Positions 1-6,930 of a DNA stretch of 8,407 nucleotides are shown here, piece by piece (the first letter of the stretch is position 1; every line of letters begins with the position of its first letter). The translations under genes were made by a program, and so were the position numbers. The notes beneath the pieces are model-generated. The model worked only from the letters and a program-made list of their open reading frames with translations. It was not told the origin of the DNA and did no database searches. Location of the stretch: positions 1 to 8,407 of the forward strand of contig JAFYIM010000144.1 in NCBI GenBank assembly GCA_017538635.1, written 5' to 3'. The stretch is from a bacterium. Its GTDB lineage: Bacteria > UBA3054.

Positions 1-1271
1 AAGTTCGGGAAGAGGCGCTTGGCGGAGACGCGGCAGGCGAGCTGGAAGAGGTCGTGGTTGGGGTCGCCGGGGTTGTAGTTGACGCCTTCCTTGACGCGGA
101 AAATCTGGATGGGGAAGATGGGCGTTTCGCCGTGTCCCAAACCGGCTTCCGTAGCGAGCAGCATGTTCTTGACGACCATGCGGCCTTCCGCGGAAGTGTC
201 CATGCCGTAGTTGACGGAGGAGAAAGGCGTCTGCGCGCCGGCTCTGGAGTGCATGGTGTTTAAGTTGTGAATGAGAGCTTCCACCGCCTGGTAAGTTTCC
301 TTGTCGGTCTCCTTCAGAGCTTTCTTAGCGGCGAAGGCCTGGGCTTTCCTGACTTCCTCTTCCGGCAGTCCGGCAGCGATCAGCGCTTCTCTCTCTTTGT
401 CGGTGTAGGCTTCGCCTTTTTCCATGGCAGCCATGAGGCCCTGCTCTTTCAGTTCTTCCTCGACCTTGGTCGCGGCTTCCAGTTTTTCCTGGCTGTCAAG
501 CAGCTCTATATAAGTGAGGATGTTCTTGCGATACTGCTTGGCATAGGTCTTCCTGACGCCGGGAGCCAGGCCGTAGTCGAAGTTCACAATGGACTGTCCG
601 CCGTGCTGGTCGTTCTGGTTCGCCTGAATGGCGATGCAGGCCAGAGCGGAATAGCTGGCGATCGAGTTGGGTTCCCTAAGAACGCCGTGGCCGGTCGTAA
701 AGCCGCCTTTGAAGAGCTTCAGCAAATCGATCTGGCAGCAAGTGGTGGTCAGCGTGTAGAAGTCCATGTCGTGGATGTGAATGTCGCCTTCGCGGTGCGC
801 CTTGGCGTGCTCGGGTTTCAAGATGAACATTTCATAGAACTGCTTGGCGCCTTCACTTCCGTACTTCAGCATGGAGCCCATCGCGGTATTGCCGTCGATG
901 TTGGCGTTCTCGCGCTTGATGTCACTGTCGCTGGCATCCTTGAAAGTAATATCTTCATAGATCTTCATCAGCCTGGTGTTCATCTGGCGCACTCTGCTTC
1001 TGTTCGCGCGGTACAAGATGTAGGCTTTAGCGGTACGTACGTGACCGGCGTCGATCAATACCTGTTCCACCACGTCCTGGATGCTCTCGACATCGGGGAC
1101 GTCCTGAATGGTTTCTTCCACTCTGCGGGAAACTTCAGCAGCCAGTTCGGCAGCAGCTTTTTCGTCCTGGGGGAACCCGGTAGCGGCAAAGGCTTTTTTG
1201 ATAGCGCCGGCTATTTTGCTCTCATCGAAAGGCACTCGGCGTCCGTCACGTTTTACGATTTCGCTGATCAT
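1..1271 (-). CDS. nrdD: Anaerobic (class III) ribonucleoside-triphosphate reductase, N-terminal part, cut by window edge
   Basis: Glycyl-radical enzyme that reduces ribonucleoside triphosphates to dNTPs in the cytoplasm under anoxic conditions; it is activated by the radical-SAM protein NrdG, which is not in this window. About 423 residues are visible. Residues 1-90 form an ATP cone, the allosteric nucleotide-binding domain, opening with V-KRDGR--PFDESKI and followed by AYILYR. The catalytic barrel follows: HIHDMDFY, then Cys178-Cys179, QANQNDQHGGQS, HSRAGAQTPFSS and ETPIFPIQIF. By position, Cys178/179 and Cys413 probably match the two catalytic cysteines known in E. coli NrdD (Cys175 and Cys384). 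The start is ATG at 1271, with AAGGA at 1278-1282 six bases upstream. The gene is divergent from the acyl-CoA ligase and preceded by NrdR-like boxes. The C-terminal glycyl-radical loop and zinc site lie outside the window. Family assignment is very secure. Confidence 0.97.
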   Translation of the reverse strand, partial: MISEIVKRDGRRVPFDESKIAGAIKKAFAATGFPQDEKAAAELAAEVSRRVEETIQDVPDVESIQDVVEQVLIDAGHVRTAKAYILYRANRSRVRQMNTRLMKIYEDITFKDASDSDIKRENANIDGNTAMGSMLKYGSEGAKQFYEMFILKPEHAKAHREGDIHIHDMDFYTLTTTCCQIDLLKLFKGGFTTGHGVLREPNSIASYSALACIAIQANQNDQHGGQSIVNFDYGLAPGVRKTYAKQYRKNILTYIELLDSQEKLEAATKVEEELKEQGLMAAMEKGEAYTDKEREALIAAGLPEEEVRKAQAFAAKKALKETDKETYQAVEALIHNLNTMHSRAGAQTPFSSVNYGMDTSAEGRMVVKNMLLATEAGLGHGETPIFPIQIFRVKEGVNYNPGDPNHDLFQLACRVSAKRLFPN

Positions 1272-1302
1272 ATTTTTTCCTTGGATTTGTTGGTTGTCAG
1301 TT

Positions 1303-1311
1303 ATTTTAGCA
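1303..1311 (-). promoter_or_regulatory. Candidate extended -10 promoter for nrdD
   Basis: Read on the minus strand, the sequence is TGCTAAAAT: TG, one base, then a 5/6 match to TATAAT. It would start transcription near 1296, giving a leader of about 25 nt that contains the nrdD ribosome site. No good -35 hexamer sits 17 bp upstream, as is common for extended -10 promoters. The alternative is AATAAT at 1357-1362, whose weak -35 (TTGTGG, 19-bp spacer) would overlap NrdR-like box 1. The choice between them is open. Confidence 0.35.
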
Positions 1312-1315
1312 TAAT

Positions 1316-1330
1316 TAGGAATGATTCCTA
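1316..1330. promoter_or_regulatory. Perfect 15-bp palindrome (7-1-7), candidate operator upstream of nrdD
   Basis: TAGGAAT, one G, then ATTCCTA: two perfect 7-bp inverted arms around a single base. It lies just upstream of the candidate nrdD extended -10, where a bound protein could block or contact RNA polymerase. The 7-1-7 geometry is like that of Fur/PerR-family operators, but the bases match the Fur consensus only partly, so no regulator is assigned. A further half-site-like ATTCCTT follows at 1330-1336. The nonamer AATTAGGAA, which contains most of one arm, occurs at 1313-1321 and again at 1506-1514 in the ligase leader. Confidence 0.45.
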
Positions 1331-1381
1331 TTCCTTATTATGTTTGAGTTTTCCACATTATTCGGGCTTTCCGGCTTCCTA

Positions 1382-1397
1382 CCACAAGATATTGTGT
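1382..1397. promoter_or_regulatory. NrdR-box-like site 1
   Basis: CCACAAGATATTGTGT matches 14 of 16 positions of the published NrdR-box consensus (acaCwAtATaTwGtgt). CACAA and TTGTG form 5-bp inverted arms. NrdR is the zinc-finger/ATP-cone repressor of ribonucleotide reductase genes and usually binds two such boxes upstream of nrd operons. Being about 110 bp upstream of nrdD makes this assignment sensible, although the distance suggests that the repressed promoter lies further upstream than the extended -10 at 1303-1311. Confidence 0.7.
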
Positions 1398-1413
1398 TTT
1401 GCCTTCCGAAAAA

Positions 1414-1433
1414 CCCACAATATTGATTGTGGG
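1414..1433. promoter_or_regulatory. NrdR-box-like site 2, a wide perfect palindrome
   Basis: CCCACAAT, four bases (ATTG), then ATTGTGGG: perfect 8-bp inverted arms. Each half carries the ACAAT/ATTGT core of an NrdR half-site, but the halves are 2 bp further apart than in a canonical 16-bp box. Aligned to either half alone it matches about 12 of 16 consensus positions. Its centre is 34 bp from the centre of site 1, close to the roughly three-turn spacing usual for paired NrdR boxes. It overlaps the -35 of a candidate plus-strand promoter. Confidence 0.55.
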
Positions 1434-1450
1434 CACCATTGTATTACAAT
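1423..1450 (+). promoter_or_regulatory. Candidate promoter of the acyl-CoA ligase gene
   Basis: TTGATT (4/6 match to TTGACA) at 1423-1428 and TACAAT (5/6 match to TATAAT) at 1445-1450, with a 16-bp spacer. The predicted start near 1457 leaves a leader of about 80 nt. The -35 lies inside NrdR-like site 2. A second TACAAT at 1503-1508 lacks a convincing -35 at 16-18 bp, so it is a weaker choice. Confidence 0.4.
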
Positions 1451-1535
1451 CATTTCTGAATGTCAATACCCCCTTTGGAACCCTTTATTGGTCTTGTTTT
1501 GGTACAATTAGGAAGCCAAAAGCTAAGGAGAACGT

Positions 1536-3032
1536 ATGTCAAAAATAGCGGATCTACTATCCATTACCGCCGCCAATTGGCCCGACACCCCGTACATGTA
1601 TTTCGGGGATGATACCATCACTTATAAAGAAACAGATGAGCTGGTCGCTGAACTTTGCGATAAGCTTTCCGCGCTCGGCGACCTGAAGGGCCGCTTCATC
1701 CTTCTGGCGCTGCCCAACTGCCCGGCTTTCGTAATAGCTTACCACGCTATTCTGCGCCTGGGCGCGAAAGTTCTCCCGGTCAACTACCGTCTCGCCAAAG
1801 AAGAATTGGAATACATAATGCATGACGCCTGCGTTCCCCTTTCCATTTACCCCGCCGGCAAAGGCGAAGCCATAGTTGGAGAAGCGCTAGACCCCCTGAC
1901 CTTTGGCAAATATTCTGTTGGCGTGAAAAAAACGCCCGCCGAGCTTACTCAGAAAAAACCTTTCTTCCCCGCCGATCTTTCCCCTGTCGCCGTCTGCATC
2001 TACACTTCCGGAACGACGGGGCATCCCAAGGGCGCGCTTTTGACGGACGATCAGTTGCTTGCGAACGCGAGGATGTGCCACAAAGGCTTAGACTGCCACG
2101 AGACCGGCGAAGTGATGGTGACCGTCCTTCCTCTTTTCCACGCCTACGCCGGGACCGCCTGTCTTCTCATGACTTTGTCCTGCCACTCCACGATGCTTAT
2201 AATAGAAAACTTCCAGCCCCTTAAGGTCCTGGAGGAAATGCAGAAACGGGAAGCCACAGTTTTCCTGGGCGTTCCCGCCATGTACGGCGTTTTGGCGAAC
2301 GTTGAAAATCCGCCTAAAATCCCCTCCTGGCGCATTTGCGTAAGCGGCGGCGCGCCTTTGCCCGCCGTCGTCGGCGAAAACTTCTTTGCCAAGTACGGAC
2401 TAACGATCGCGGAAGGCGACGGCCCGACGGAATGCGGGCCCGCCACCGCTTTCAATCCCGTGCACGGCCCTGTGAAGGTCGGCACCATCGGCTTCCCCCT
2501 GGAAGGCGTCACTATGAAGATCATGAGCGACGACAAGAAAGAACTGCCCGTTGGCTGCGTCGGCGAGATCGCTGTGAAGAGCCCTTCGAATTTCCTCGCC
2601 TATCTCAACCAGCCGGAAGAGACCGCCAAGACTCTAGTTGACGGTTGGGTCTATACGGGAGACCTCGGCTTCGTTGACGCGGACGGCTACTTCGCCATAA
2701 AAGACCGCAAGAAAGACATGCTTTTAGTAGGCGGCCTCAACGTCTATCCCAGGGAAATAGAAGAGTACCTCATGCGCCATCCCGCCATAAGGGAAGTGGC
2801 CGTCATCGGCAGGAACGACGACCTCAGGGGCGAAGTCCCCGTCGCTTTCGTCGCCTTGAAGGAAGGGCAGACGCTGACGGAACTCGAGATGCGCCAATTC
2901 TTGAGAGACAAGCTCGCAGCTTACAAGATCCCCAAAGAACTGGTCATCTTAGACGCCCTGCCCAGGAATCCCACAGGCAAGATCTATAAGCTGGCCTTAA
3001 GGTCCGGCTACGAGGACGGAGCGTACAAGTAG
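1536..3032 (+). CDS. AMP-forming acyl-CoA synthetase/ligase (ANL superfamily)
   Basis: Likely activates a carboxylic acid with ATP to an acyl-adenylate, then to the CoA thioester, in the cytoplasm. The 498 residues are typical of the family. Motifs in order: the phosphate-binding loop YTSGTTGHPKG (156-166); a motif A5 equivalent GDGPTE (294-299); the ATP-ribose motif YTGDLG (373-378); the hinge region DRKKDMLLVGGLNVYPREIEE (390-410); and PRNPTGKIYK (476-485), whose Lys482 should be the adenylation lysine. A5 normally reads G-Y-G-x-T/S-E; here Asp295 replaces the tyrosine that stacks on adenine. The start is supported by AAGGAG at 1525-1530, five bases upstream. The gene appears monocistronic, divergent from nrdD, and is followed two bases later by the tRNA promoter. 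Substrate cannot be read from sequence: a fatty acid or aromatic acid is possible. No acyl-carrier or reductase partner is next to it. Confidence 0.93.
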   Translation: MSKIADLLSITAANWPDTPYMYFGDDTITYKETDELVAELCDKLSALGDLKGRFILLALPNCPAFVIAYHAILRLGAKVLPVNYRLAKEELEYIMHDACVPLSIYPAGKGEAIVGEALDPLTFGKYSVGVKKTPAELTQKKPFFPADLSPVAVCIYTSGTTGHPKGALLTDDQLLANARMCHKGLDCHETGEVMVTVLPLFHAYAGTACLLMTLSCHSTMLIIENFQPLKVLEEMQKREATVFLGVPAMYGVLANVENPPKIPSWRICVSGGAPLPAVVGENFFAKYGLTIAEGDGPTECGPATAFNPVHGPVKVGTIGFPLEGVTMKIMSDDKKELPVGCVGEIAVKSPSNFLAYLNQPEETAKTLVDGWVYTGDLGFVDADGYFAIKDRKKDMLLVGGLNVYPREIEEYLMRHPAIREVAVIGRNDDLRGEVPVAFVALKEGQTLTELEMRQFLRDKLAAYKIPKELVILDALPRNPTGKIYKLALRSGYEDGAYK

Positions 3033-3033
3033 T

Positions 3034-3062
3034 TTGACTTTAAGAGGGGTATAAGATACAAT
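3034..3062 (+). promoter_or_regulatory. Promoter of tRNA-Arg
   Basis: TTGACT (5/6) at 3034-3039 and TACAAT (5/6) at 3057-3062 are separated by the ideal 17 bp. The expected start near 3069 is about 16 nt before the tRNA. The -35 begins right after the TAG stop of the ligase gene, so the tRNA can be transcribed independently of it. This is the best sigma-70-type promoter in the window. Confidence 0.75.
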
Positions 3063-3069
3063 TTACCCC
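3046..3069. repeat. Inverted repeat spanning the tRNA-Arg promoter
   Basis: GGGGTA (3046-3051) and TACCCC (3064-3069) are perfect 6-bp arms around 12 bases that contain the -10. In RNA read from the ligase gene this could form a short hairpin followed by AAATCTTTTCTT, a weak terminator for the ligase. As DNA it could be an operator over the promoter. The large loop and interrupted T-tract make either role uncertain. Confidence 0.4.
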
Positions 3070-3084
3070 AAATCTTTTCTTGAC

Positions 3085-3161
<77 letters not shown>

Positions 3162-3171
3162 TTTTTATTTT
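3162..3171 (+). terminator. T-rich tract after tRNA-Arg, possible terminator
   Basis: TTTTTATTTT follows the encoded CCA directly. The stable acceptor/T-arm helices of the tRNA precursor followed by a U tract could give intrinsic termination. The tract lies over the 3' end of apbE and contributes its TAA stop (3165-3167, minus strand). No separate hairpin lies between the tRNA and the T-run, so this is only a moderate call. Confidence 0.4.
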
Positions 3172-4160
3172 CCGGCTTTTTCCATCCTAAGCCACGCTTC
3201 GTCTTTGGTGACTTTCAGTTTGCCTTCGGCTTCTTCTATGAACATAGCCGGCAGCCCGTTTTCTCCTCCCACTAATTTTTTCCCCTCTTCGGGAGGAAGA
3301 ATGAAAAGCAGCGTGGACATTCCGTCCGCCTCGATGCCGGTGGGAGCCTCCACAGAAACGCTTAGCAAGCTCGTTTTGGCCGCTTTCCCGGTTTTGGCGT
3401 CAACTATATGGGTGAAAGAGTTTGAGCCGCTTTTATAGAAGTTTGCGTAGCTTCCCGACGTGGATACCGCGCCGATCTCCAGCGACAATACTGTCGTCTC
3501 CCCTTCGCTTTCCGGGTCTTTTATCCCGATCTTCCAGATAGGGCCGTGCACGGAAGAGAAGACGATCTCGCCTCCGGCGTCCACCAGATAATCCGGGAAC
3601 CCGTGTTTCATAAGAATTTCAGAGGCTCTGTCGGCGGCGTATCCGGCCGCCAGGGAATTGAAGTCCACCTGCATGCCGGGGGGCAAATAGACATAATCGT
3701 TCGATAAAATGACTTTGTCGAAGCCCGTATATTTCAGCGCTTCCTGTATTTCTTCTTCGGTCGGCGTTTTCATTCGTCCTTCCGGGCCAAAGCCCCAGAG
3801 ACTAATTAGCCTTCCGGCGGTCACGTCAAAGCGGCCCTGCGACATCTTGTAAAGCGTATCCGCTTCCTTCCACATTGGTAGAAACAAAGGGGAAAGCTTG
3901 TGCCAGCCGCCTTTGTTCACTTCGTTAATTTCGGAATCCGGGATGAAGCGGCTGGCCGCGCGCTCCACTTCGTCGATGGCCGCGAAAGCGTCGCGCAGCG
4001 CGGCTCTGCTTCCCCTGACGTTGGGAAGAATAATCTTCGTGACGGTCGCCATCTGGAAGCGCTTCTCTTCGATCCACTCGCTCTTTTTCCTGTTGGCGAA
4101 GAAGATCGTTGCGGCGGCCGCAAGCAAAAAGGCCACCGTTATGATAGTGGCCTTTTTCAT
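3165..4160 (-). CDS. apbE: FAD:protein FMN transferase (ApbE family), membrane-anchored
   Basis: Transfers FMN from FAD to a Thr/Ser of target flavoproteins, such as Rnf/Nqr subunits or FMN-binding-domain proteins, usually outside the cytoplasmic membrane. It has 331 residues, close to family length. Residues 1-3 are MKK and 4-22 a hydrophobic segment; with no lipobox cysteine, this is an uncleaved anchor or signal peptide. Family motifs: GRFDVTAG (109-116), LWGFG (121-125), VDFNSLAAGYAAD (165-177), AGGEI (195-199), TSGSY (234-238), THIVDAKTG (250-258) and EADGMST (277-283). Asp279 and Thr283 of the last fit the Mg ligands. Ala172 sits where many homologues have Lys in A-K-G. The ATG at 4160 was chosen because it overlaps the TGA of the upstream peptidase gene (TGATG) and begins the hydrophobic segment. 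An upstream in-frame ATG at 4289 would lie deep inside the peptidase gene. There is no clear Shine-Dalgarno, so translational coupling is likely. Last gene of the run; its protein target is not in the window. Confidence 0.93.
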   Translation of the reverse strand: MKKATIITVAFLLAAAATIFFANRKKSEWIEEKRFQMATVTKIILPNVRGSRAALRDAFAAIDEVERAASRFIPDSEINEVNKGGWHKLSPLFLPMWKEADTLYKMSQGRFDVTAGRLISLWGFGPEGRMKTPTEEEIQEALKYTGFDKVILSNDYVYLPPGMQVDFNSLAAGYAADRASEILMKHGFPDYLVDAGGEIVFSSVHGPIWKIGIKDPESEGETTVLSLEIGAVSTSGSYANFYKSGSNSFTHIVDAKTGKAAKTSLLSVSVEAPTGIEADGMSTLLFILPPEEGKKLVGGENGLPAMFIEEAEGKLKVTKDEAWLRMEKAGK

Positions 4161-5224
4161 CAGATGATTATGAGATCTTTGCTGAAGTGGTTCAGGAGCT
4201 CGACGCCTTCGTCCGTGATCATGACAAGATCCTCGATCCTCACGCCGCCCAAGCCGGGAACGTAGATGCCTGGCTCGACGCTGAAACACATGCCCGGTTC
4301 GGCGTAGAGCCCGTTTGGAAGGCCGATGGAAGGCTCTTCGTGCACTTCCAAGCCTATGCCGTGGCCAAGGCGGTGGGTGAAGTATTCTCCGTAGCCCGCT
4401 TTCTCTATATATTCGCGCGCGACGGTATCGATGTCTTTAAGGAGTACGCCGGGCTTGATGAAATCGAGGGCGGCCTGCTGGGCGCCTTTTACTATTTCGT
4501 AGATCTTGCGCATTTCCGGGCTCGGTTCGCCGAGGAAGATCGTTCTTGTCATGTCGGAGCAGTAGCCGTCAAGAACGCCGCCGATGTCGAGGACTAAGCA
4601 GTCGCCTTCTTTGGGCATCGTGTCGTCCGGAACGTGGTGCGGTTCCGCAGCGTGCGGCCCGTAGCCAGTGATGGGATCGAAACTAAGCGCGCTGCCGCCC
4701 CTTTTCAGATACATTGGAAGCAGGCTCTCGGCCAAGGCTTTTTCGGAAAGGCGGCCTTTCGCAAGTTCAATAAGTTCACCCATCACTTCGTCGTTCTGCA
4801 AAGAAGAAGCGCGCATCTTGGCCTGCTCGTCCTTGTCTTTGTACATGCGGACAAGCGCGGTGAGGGCGCCGCCGTCCGTGAACTTGAGGTCGCTTCTCAA
4901 AGCCATGAGCCTTAAGAGAAGCTTCGCCGGCATCAAGCCGTCCACGCCGCAAAGGCTGTCCTTGGGGAAACGCTCGGAGACGGCTTTCAAAGGATCGTCG
5001 CCGTCTTTGTAGCTCTTTATTTCCGCGCCCTCGCATTCCGTTACGGAAAAAAGCACGTTGACGAAAAGAGCAGCTTCTTTATCATCCACGTAAAGCGCGA
5101 AGAACCTTTCGCCGGGCGCAACTTTGACGCCCGTAAGATAAGCTATCGACATCGGCTGCGTGAGAAGCAAAGCGGCCAGCCCGCTTTTCTTCATTTCTTT
5201 CCTTAGATTTTCGATTCTGTTCAT
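4160..5224 (-). CDS. M24-family metallopeptidase (Xaa-Pro aminopeptidase/prolidase type)
   Basis: A cytoplasmic two-metal peptidase, likely cleaving N-terminal residues or dipeptides next to proline. Its 354 residues match small bacterial Xaa-Pro dipeptidases (PepQ/YpdF-like). Residues 1-125 form the creatinase-like N-terminal domain (opening R-ENLRKEMKKSGLAALLL). The pita-bread catalytic domain follows, with all five expected metal ligands: Asp213 in VLDIGG, Asp224 in CSDMTRT, His288 in GHGIGLEVHE, Glu317 in SVEPGIY and Glu331 in VRIEDLV. His196 (PHHVP) and His295 fit the substrate-site histidines. The complete site predicts an active enzyme. The start at 5224 has AAGGA five bases upstream, overlapping the glnS stop region; 8 bp separate it from glnS. 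It shares one base with the apbE start (TGATG). Exact specificity (aminopeptidase P or prolidase) cannot be settled from sequence. Confidence 0.93.
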   Translation of the reverse strand: MNRIENLRKEMKKSGLAALLLTQPMSIAYLTGVKVAPGERFFALYVDDKEAALFVNVLFSVTECEGAEIKSYKDGDDPLKAVSERFPKDSLCGVDGLMPAKLLLRLMALRSDLKFTDGGALTALVRMYKDKDEQAKMRASSLQNDEVMGELIELAKGRLSEKALAESLLPMYLKRGGSALSFDPITGYGPHAAEPHHVPDDTMPKEGDCLVLDIGGVLDGYCSDMTRTIFLGEPSPEMRKIYEIVKGAQQAALDFIKPGVLLKDIDTVAREYIEKAGYGEYFTHRLGHGIGLEVHEEPSIGLPNGLYAEPGMCFSVEPGIYVPGLGGVRIEDLVMITDEGVELLNHFSKDLIII

Positions 5225-5232
5225 AAGTTTCC

Positions 5233-6930
5233 TTACTGCTTTTTCTGGATCTTGCCCCAGCTGTCTTTCAAAGTGGCCGTGCGGTTATAAACCGGCGCTT
5301 CCTTAGTCGTCGTCCTGTCGGGCGTGAAGTAGCCGATCCTCTCAAACTGGATAGGTTCCAAAGGTTTGACGTCCGCGGCGGCCGGTTCCGCCAAGGCTTT
5401 GTCGTTGACCAGGAGGGAATCCGGGGCGACGTTCACAGTGAAATCCTGGCCTTCCGGAACGTTCTCGGGATCGTCCACTTTGAAGAGTGCGGAGAAATTG
5501 TTCAAGGTAATTTTGACGGCGGAGTGCGCGGCCACCCAGTGGATGGTGCCTTTGACCTTTCGGCCGTCGGGCGATTCGCCGCCTCTGGTGGCGGGATCAT
5601 AGGTGCAGCGAAGCTCCGTGATGTTGCCCTCGGCGTCTTTAACGACTTCCTGGCAGGTGATAAAGTAAGCGTATCTCAATCTTACTTCGCGACCCGGGGC
5701 GAGGCGGAAGAATTTGTTGGGAGGATCTTCCATGAAGTCTTCCCTTTCGATGTAGAGTTCCCTGCCGAAGGGCACTTCCCTCGTGCCGGCAGATTCGTCT
5801 TCCGGATTGTTGATGGCCGTCAAAGTTTCCGTCTGCCCTTCCGGGTAATTGGTAATGACGACCTTCAGGGGATCGGTTACCGCCATCAAGCGTCTGGCCG
5901 TGCGGTTCAGTTCGTCCCTGACGCAGTGCTCCAAAAGCGCGAAATCGACGACGCTGTCAACTTTGGCGATGCCGACTCTTTTTATGAATTCCCTGATGGC
6001 CGCGGGCGGATACCCTCTTCTCCGCATGCCGGAAAGAGTGGGCATCCTCGGGTCGTCCCAGCCCGTGGCGTAGCCGTTGTCAACAAGAGTCCTAAGCTTC
6101 CTTTTGCTCATGACGGTGCCCGTCAGGTTCAGTCTCGCGAACTCGGTCTGTTCGGGATGGTGGATGTTGTCAAGCTGATCGAGGAACCAGTTGTACAAAG
6201 GCCTGTGGTTCTCAAATTCCAAAGAGCAAAGGGAATTGGTGATGCCTTCTATGGAGTCCTCTAGGCCGTGGGCCCAGTCGTACATCGGGTAGATGCACCA
6301 TTTGTTGCCCTGGCGGTGATGATCCTTTCTCACGATGCGGTACATAACGGGATCGCGGAAATTGATGTTCTGGGACTTCATGTCTATTTTGGCTCTCAAT
6401 ACTTTCGAACCGTCCGGGAATTCGCCGGCGCGCATTCTCTGGAAGAGGTCGAGGTTCTCCTCCACGCTGCGGTTGCGGTACGGGCTCTCGACGCCTGGCT
6501 CCGTTAATGTTCCGCGCATCTGCCTGATCTCTTCTGGCGTGGAGTCGTCCACGTAGGCTTTGCCTTTTTTGATCATTTCAAGGGCCCACTCGTACATCTT
6601 CTCGAAATAGTCGGAAGCGAAATAAAGATGAGGTCCCCAGTCGAAGCCGAGCCAGTGGATGTCTTCCTTTATGGCCTCTACGTATTCGTCGTCTTCCTTG
6701 GAAGGATTGGTGTCGTCGAAGCGCAGATGACATTCCGCGTCAGGGTATTCCTCCGCCAGGCCGAAATCCAGGCACAAAGCCTTCGCGTGTCCGATGTGCA
6801 GATATCCGTTAGGTTCCGGGGGGAAGCGTGTCACCACGCGTTTGAATTTGCCCTGCGCCAGATCGTCGTTGATCTTCTGGCGGATGAAATCGAGGTGTCG
6901 TTCTTCCTTTTCCAAAACTTCTTCGCTCAT
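5233..6930 (-). CDS. glnS: Glutaminyl-tRNA synthetase
   Basis: Class I aminoacyl-tRNA synthetase that charges tRNA-Gln with glutamine directly in the cytoplasm. The 565 residues are close to the roughly 554 of E. coli GlnS. It shows [16 protein letters not shown] with HIGH at 45-48, the adenylate/amino-acid region FDDTNP (71-76), [15 protein letters not shown] near 212-226, MSKRK at 274-278 (the KMSKS equivalent) and [15 protein letters not shown] near 290-307. Two C-terminal beta-barrel anticodon domains follow from about residue 340, including [12 protein letters not shown]. GluRS lacks this beta-barrel anticodon architecture, and the motif wording is GlnRS-like throughout. The start ATG at 6930 overlaps the TGA of the HAD gene (ATGA). 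No strong Shine-Dalgarno is visible, so coupling is likely. GlnRS implies that tRNA-Gln need not rely only on the GatCAB amidation route. Confidence 0.97.
   Translation of the reverse strand: MSEEVLEKEERHLDFIRQKINDDLAQGKFKRVVTRFPPEPNGYLHIGHAKALCLDFGLAEEYPDAECHLRFDDTNPSKEDDEYVEAIKEDIHWLGFDWGPHLYFASDYFEKMYEWALEMIKKGKAYVDDSTPEEIRQMRGTLTEPGVESPYRNRSVEENLDLFQRMRAGEFPDGSKVLRAKIDMKSQNINFRDPVMYRIVRKDHHRQGNKWCIYPMYDWAHGLEDSIEGITNSLCSLEFENHRPLYNWFLDQLDNIHHPEQTEFARLNLTGTVMSKRKLRTLVDNGYATGWDDPRMPTLSGMRRRGYPPAAIREFIKRVGIAKVDSVVDFALLEHCVRDELNRTARRLMAVTDPLKVVITNYPEGQTETLTAINNPEDESAGTREVPFGRELYIEREDFMEDPPNKFFRLAPGREVRLRYAYFITCQEVVKDAEGNITELRCTYDPATRGGESPDGRKVKGTIHWVAAHSAVKITLNNFSALFKVDDPENVPEGQDFTVNVAPDSLLVNDKALAEPAAADVKPLEPIQFERIGYFTPDRTTTKEAPVYNRTATLKDSWGKIQKKQ

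Noticed and set aside
267..1511. Long plus-strand open frame of 414 codons opposite nrdD
   Set aside because: It is antisense to clearly conserved NrdD coding sequence, has no Shine-Dalgarno before its ATG and shows no recognisable domain. The opposite frame stays open because of codon bias.
1497..1521. TTTTGG/CCAAAA inverted repeat in the ligase leader, considered as a riboswitch or attenuator
   Set aside because: The stem is only 6 bp, mostly A-T, with a 13-nt loop. There is no terminator or known riboswitch core, and it may arise by chance in AT-rich DNA.
4161..4289. N-terminal extension of ApbE to an upstream in-frame ATG
   Set aside because: The extension is arginine-rich, unlike any ApbE, and lies in the wrong frame of the conserved peptidase C-terminus. 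The ATG at 4160 begins a normal KK-plus-hydrophobic anchor and overlaps the peptidase stop.
5524..6264. Plus-strand open frame of 246 codons opposite glnS
   Set aside because: It lies wholly inside conserved GlnRS coding sequence on the other strand, with no motif of its own.
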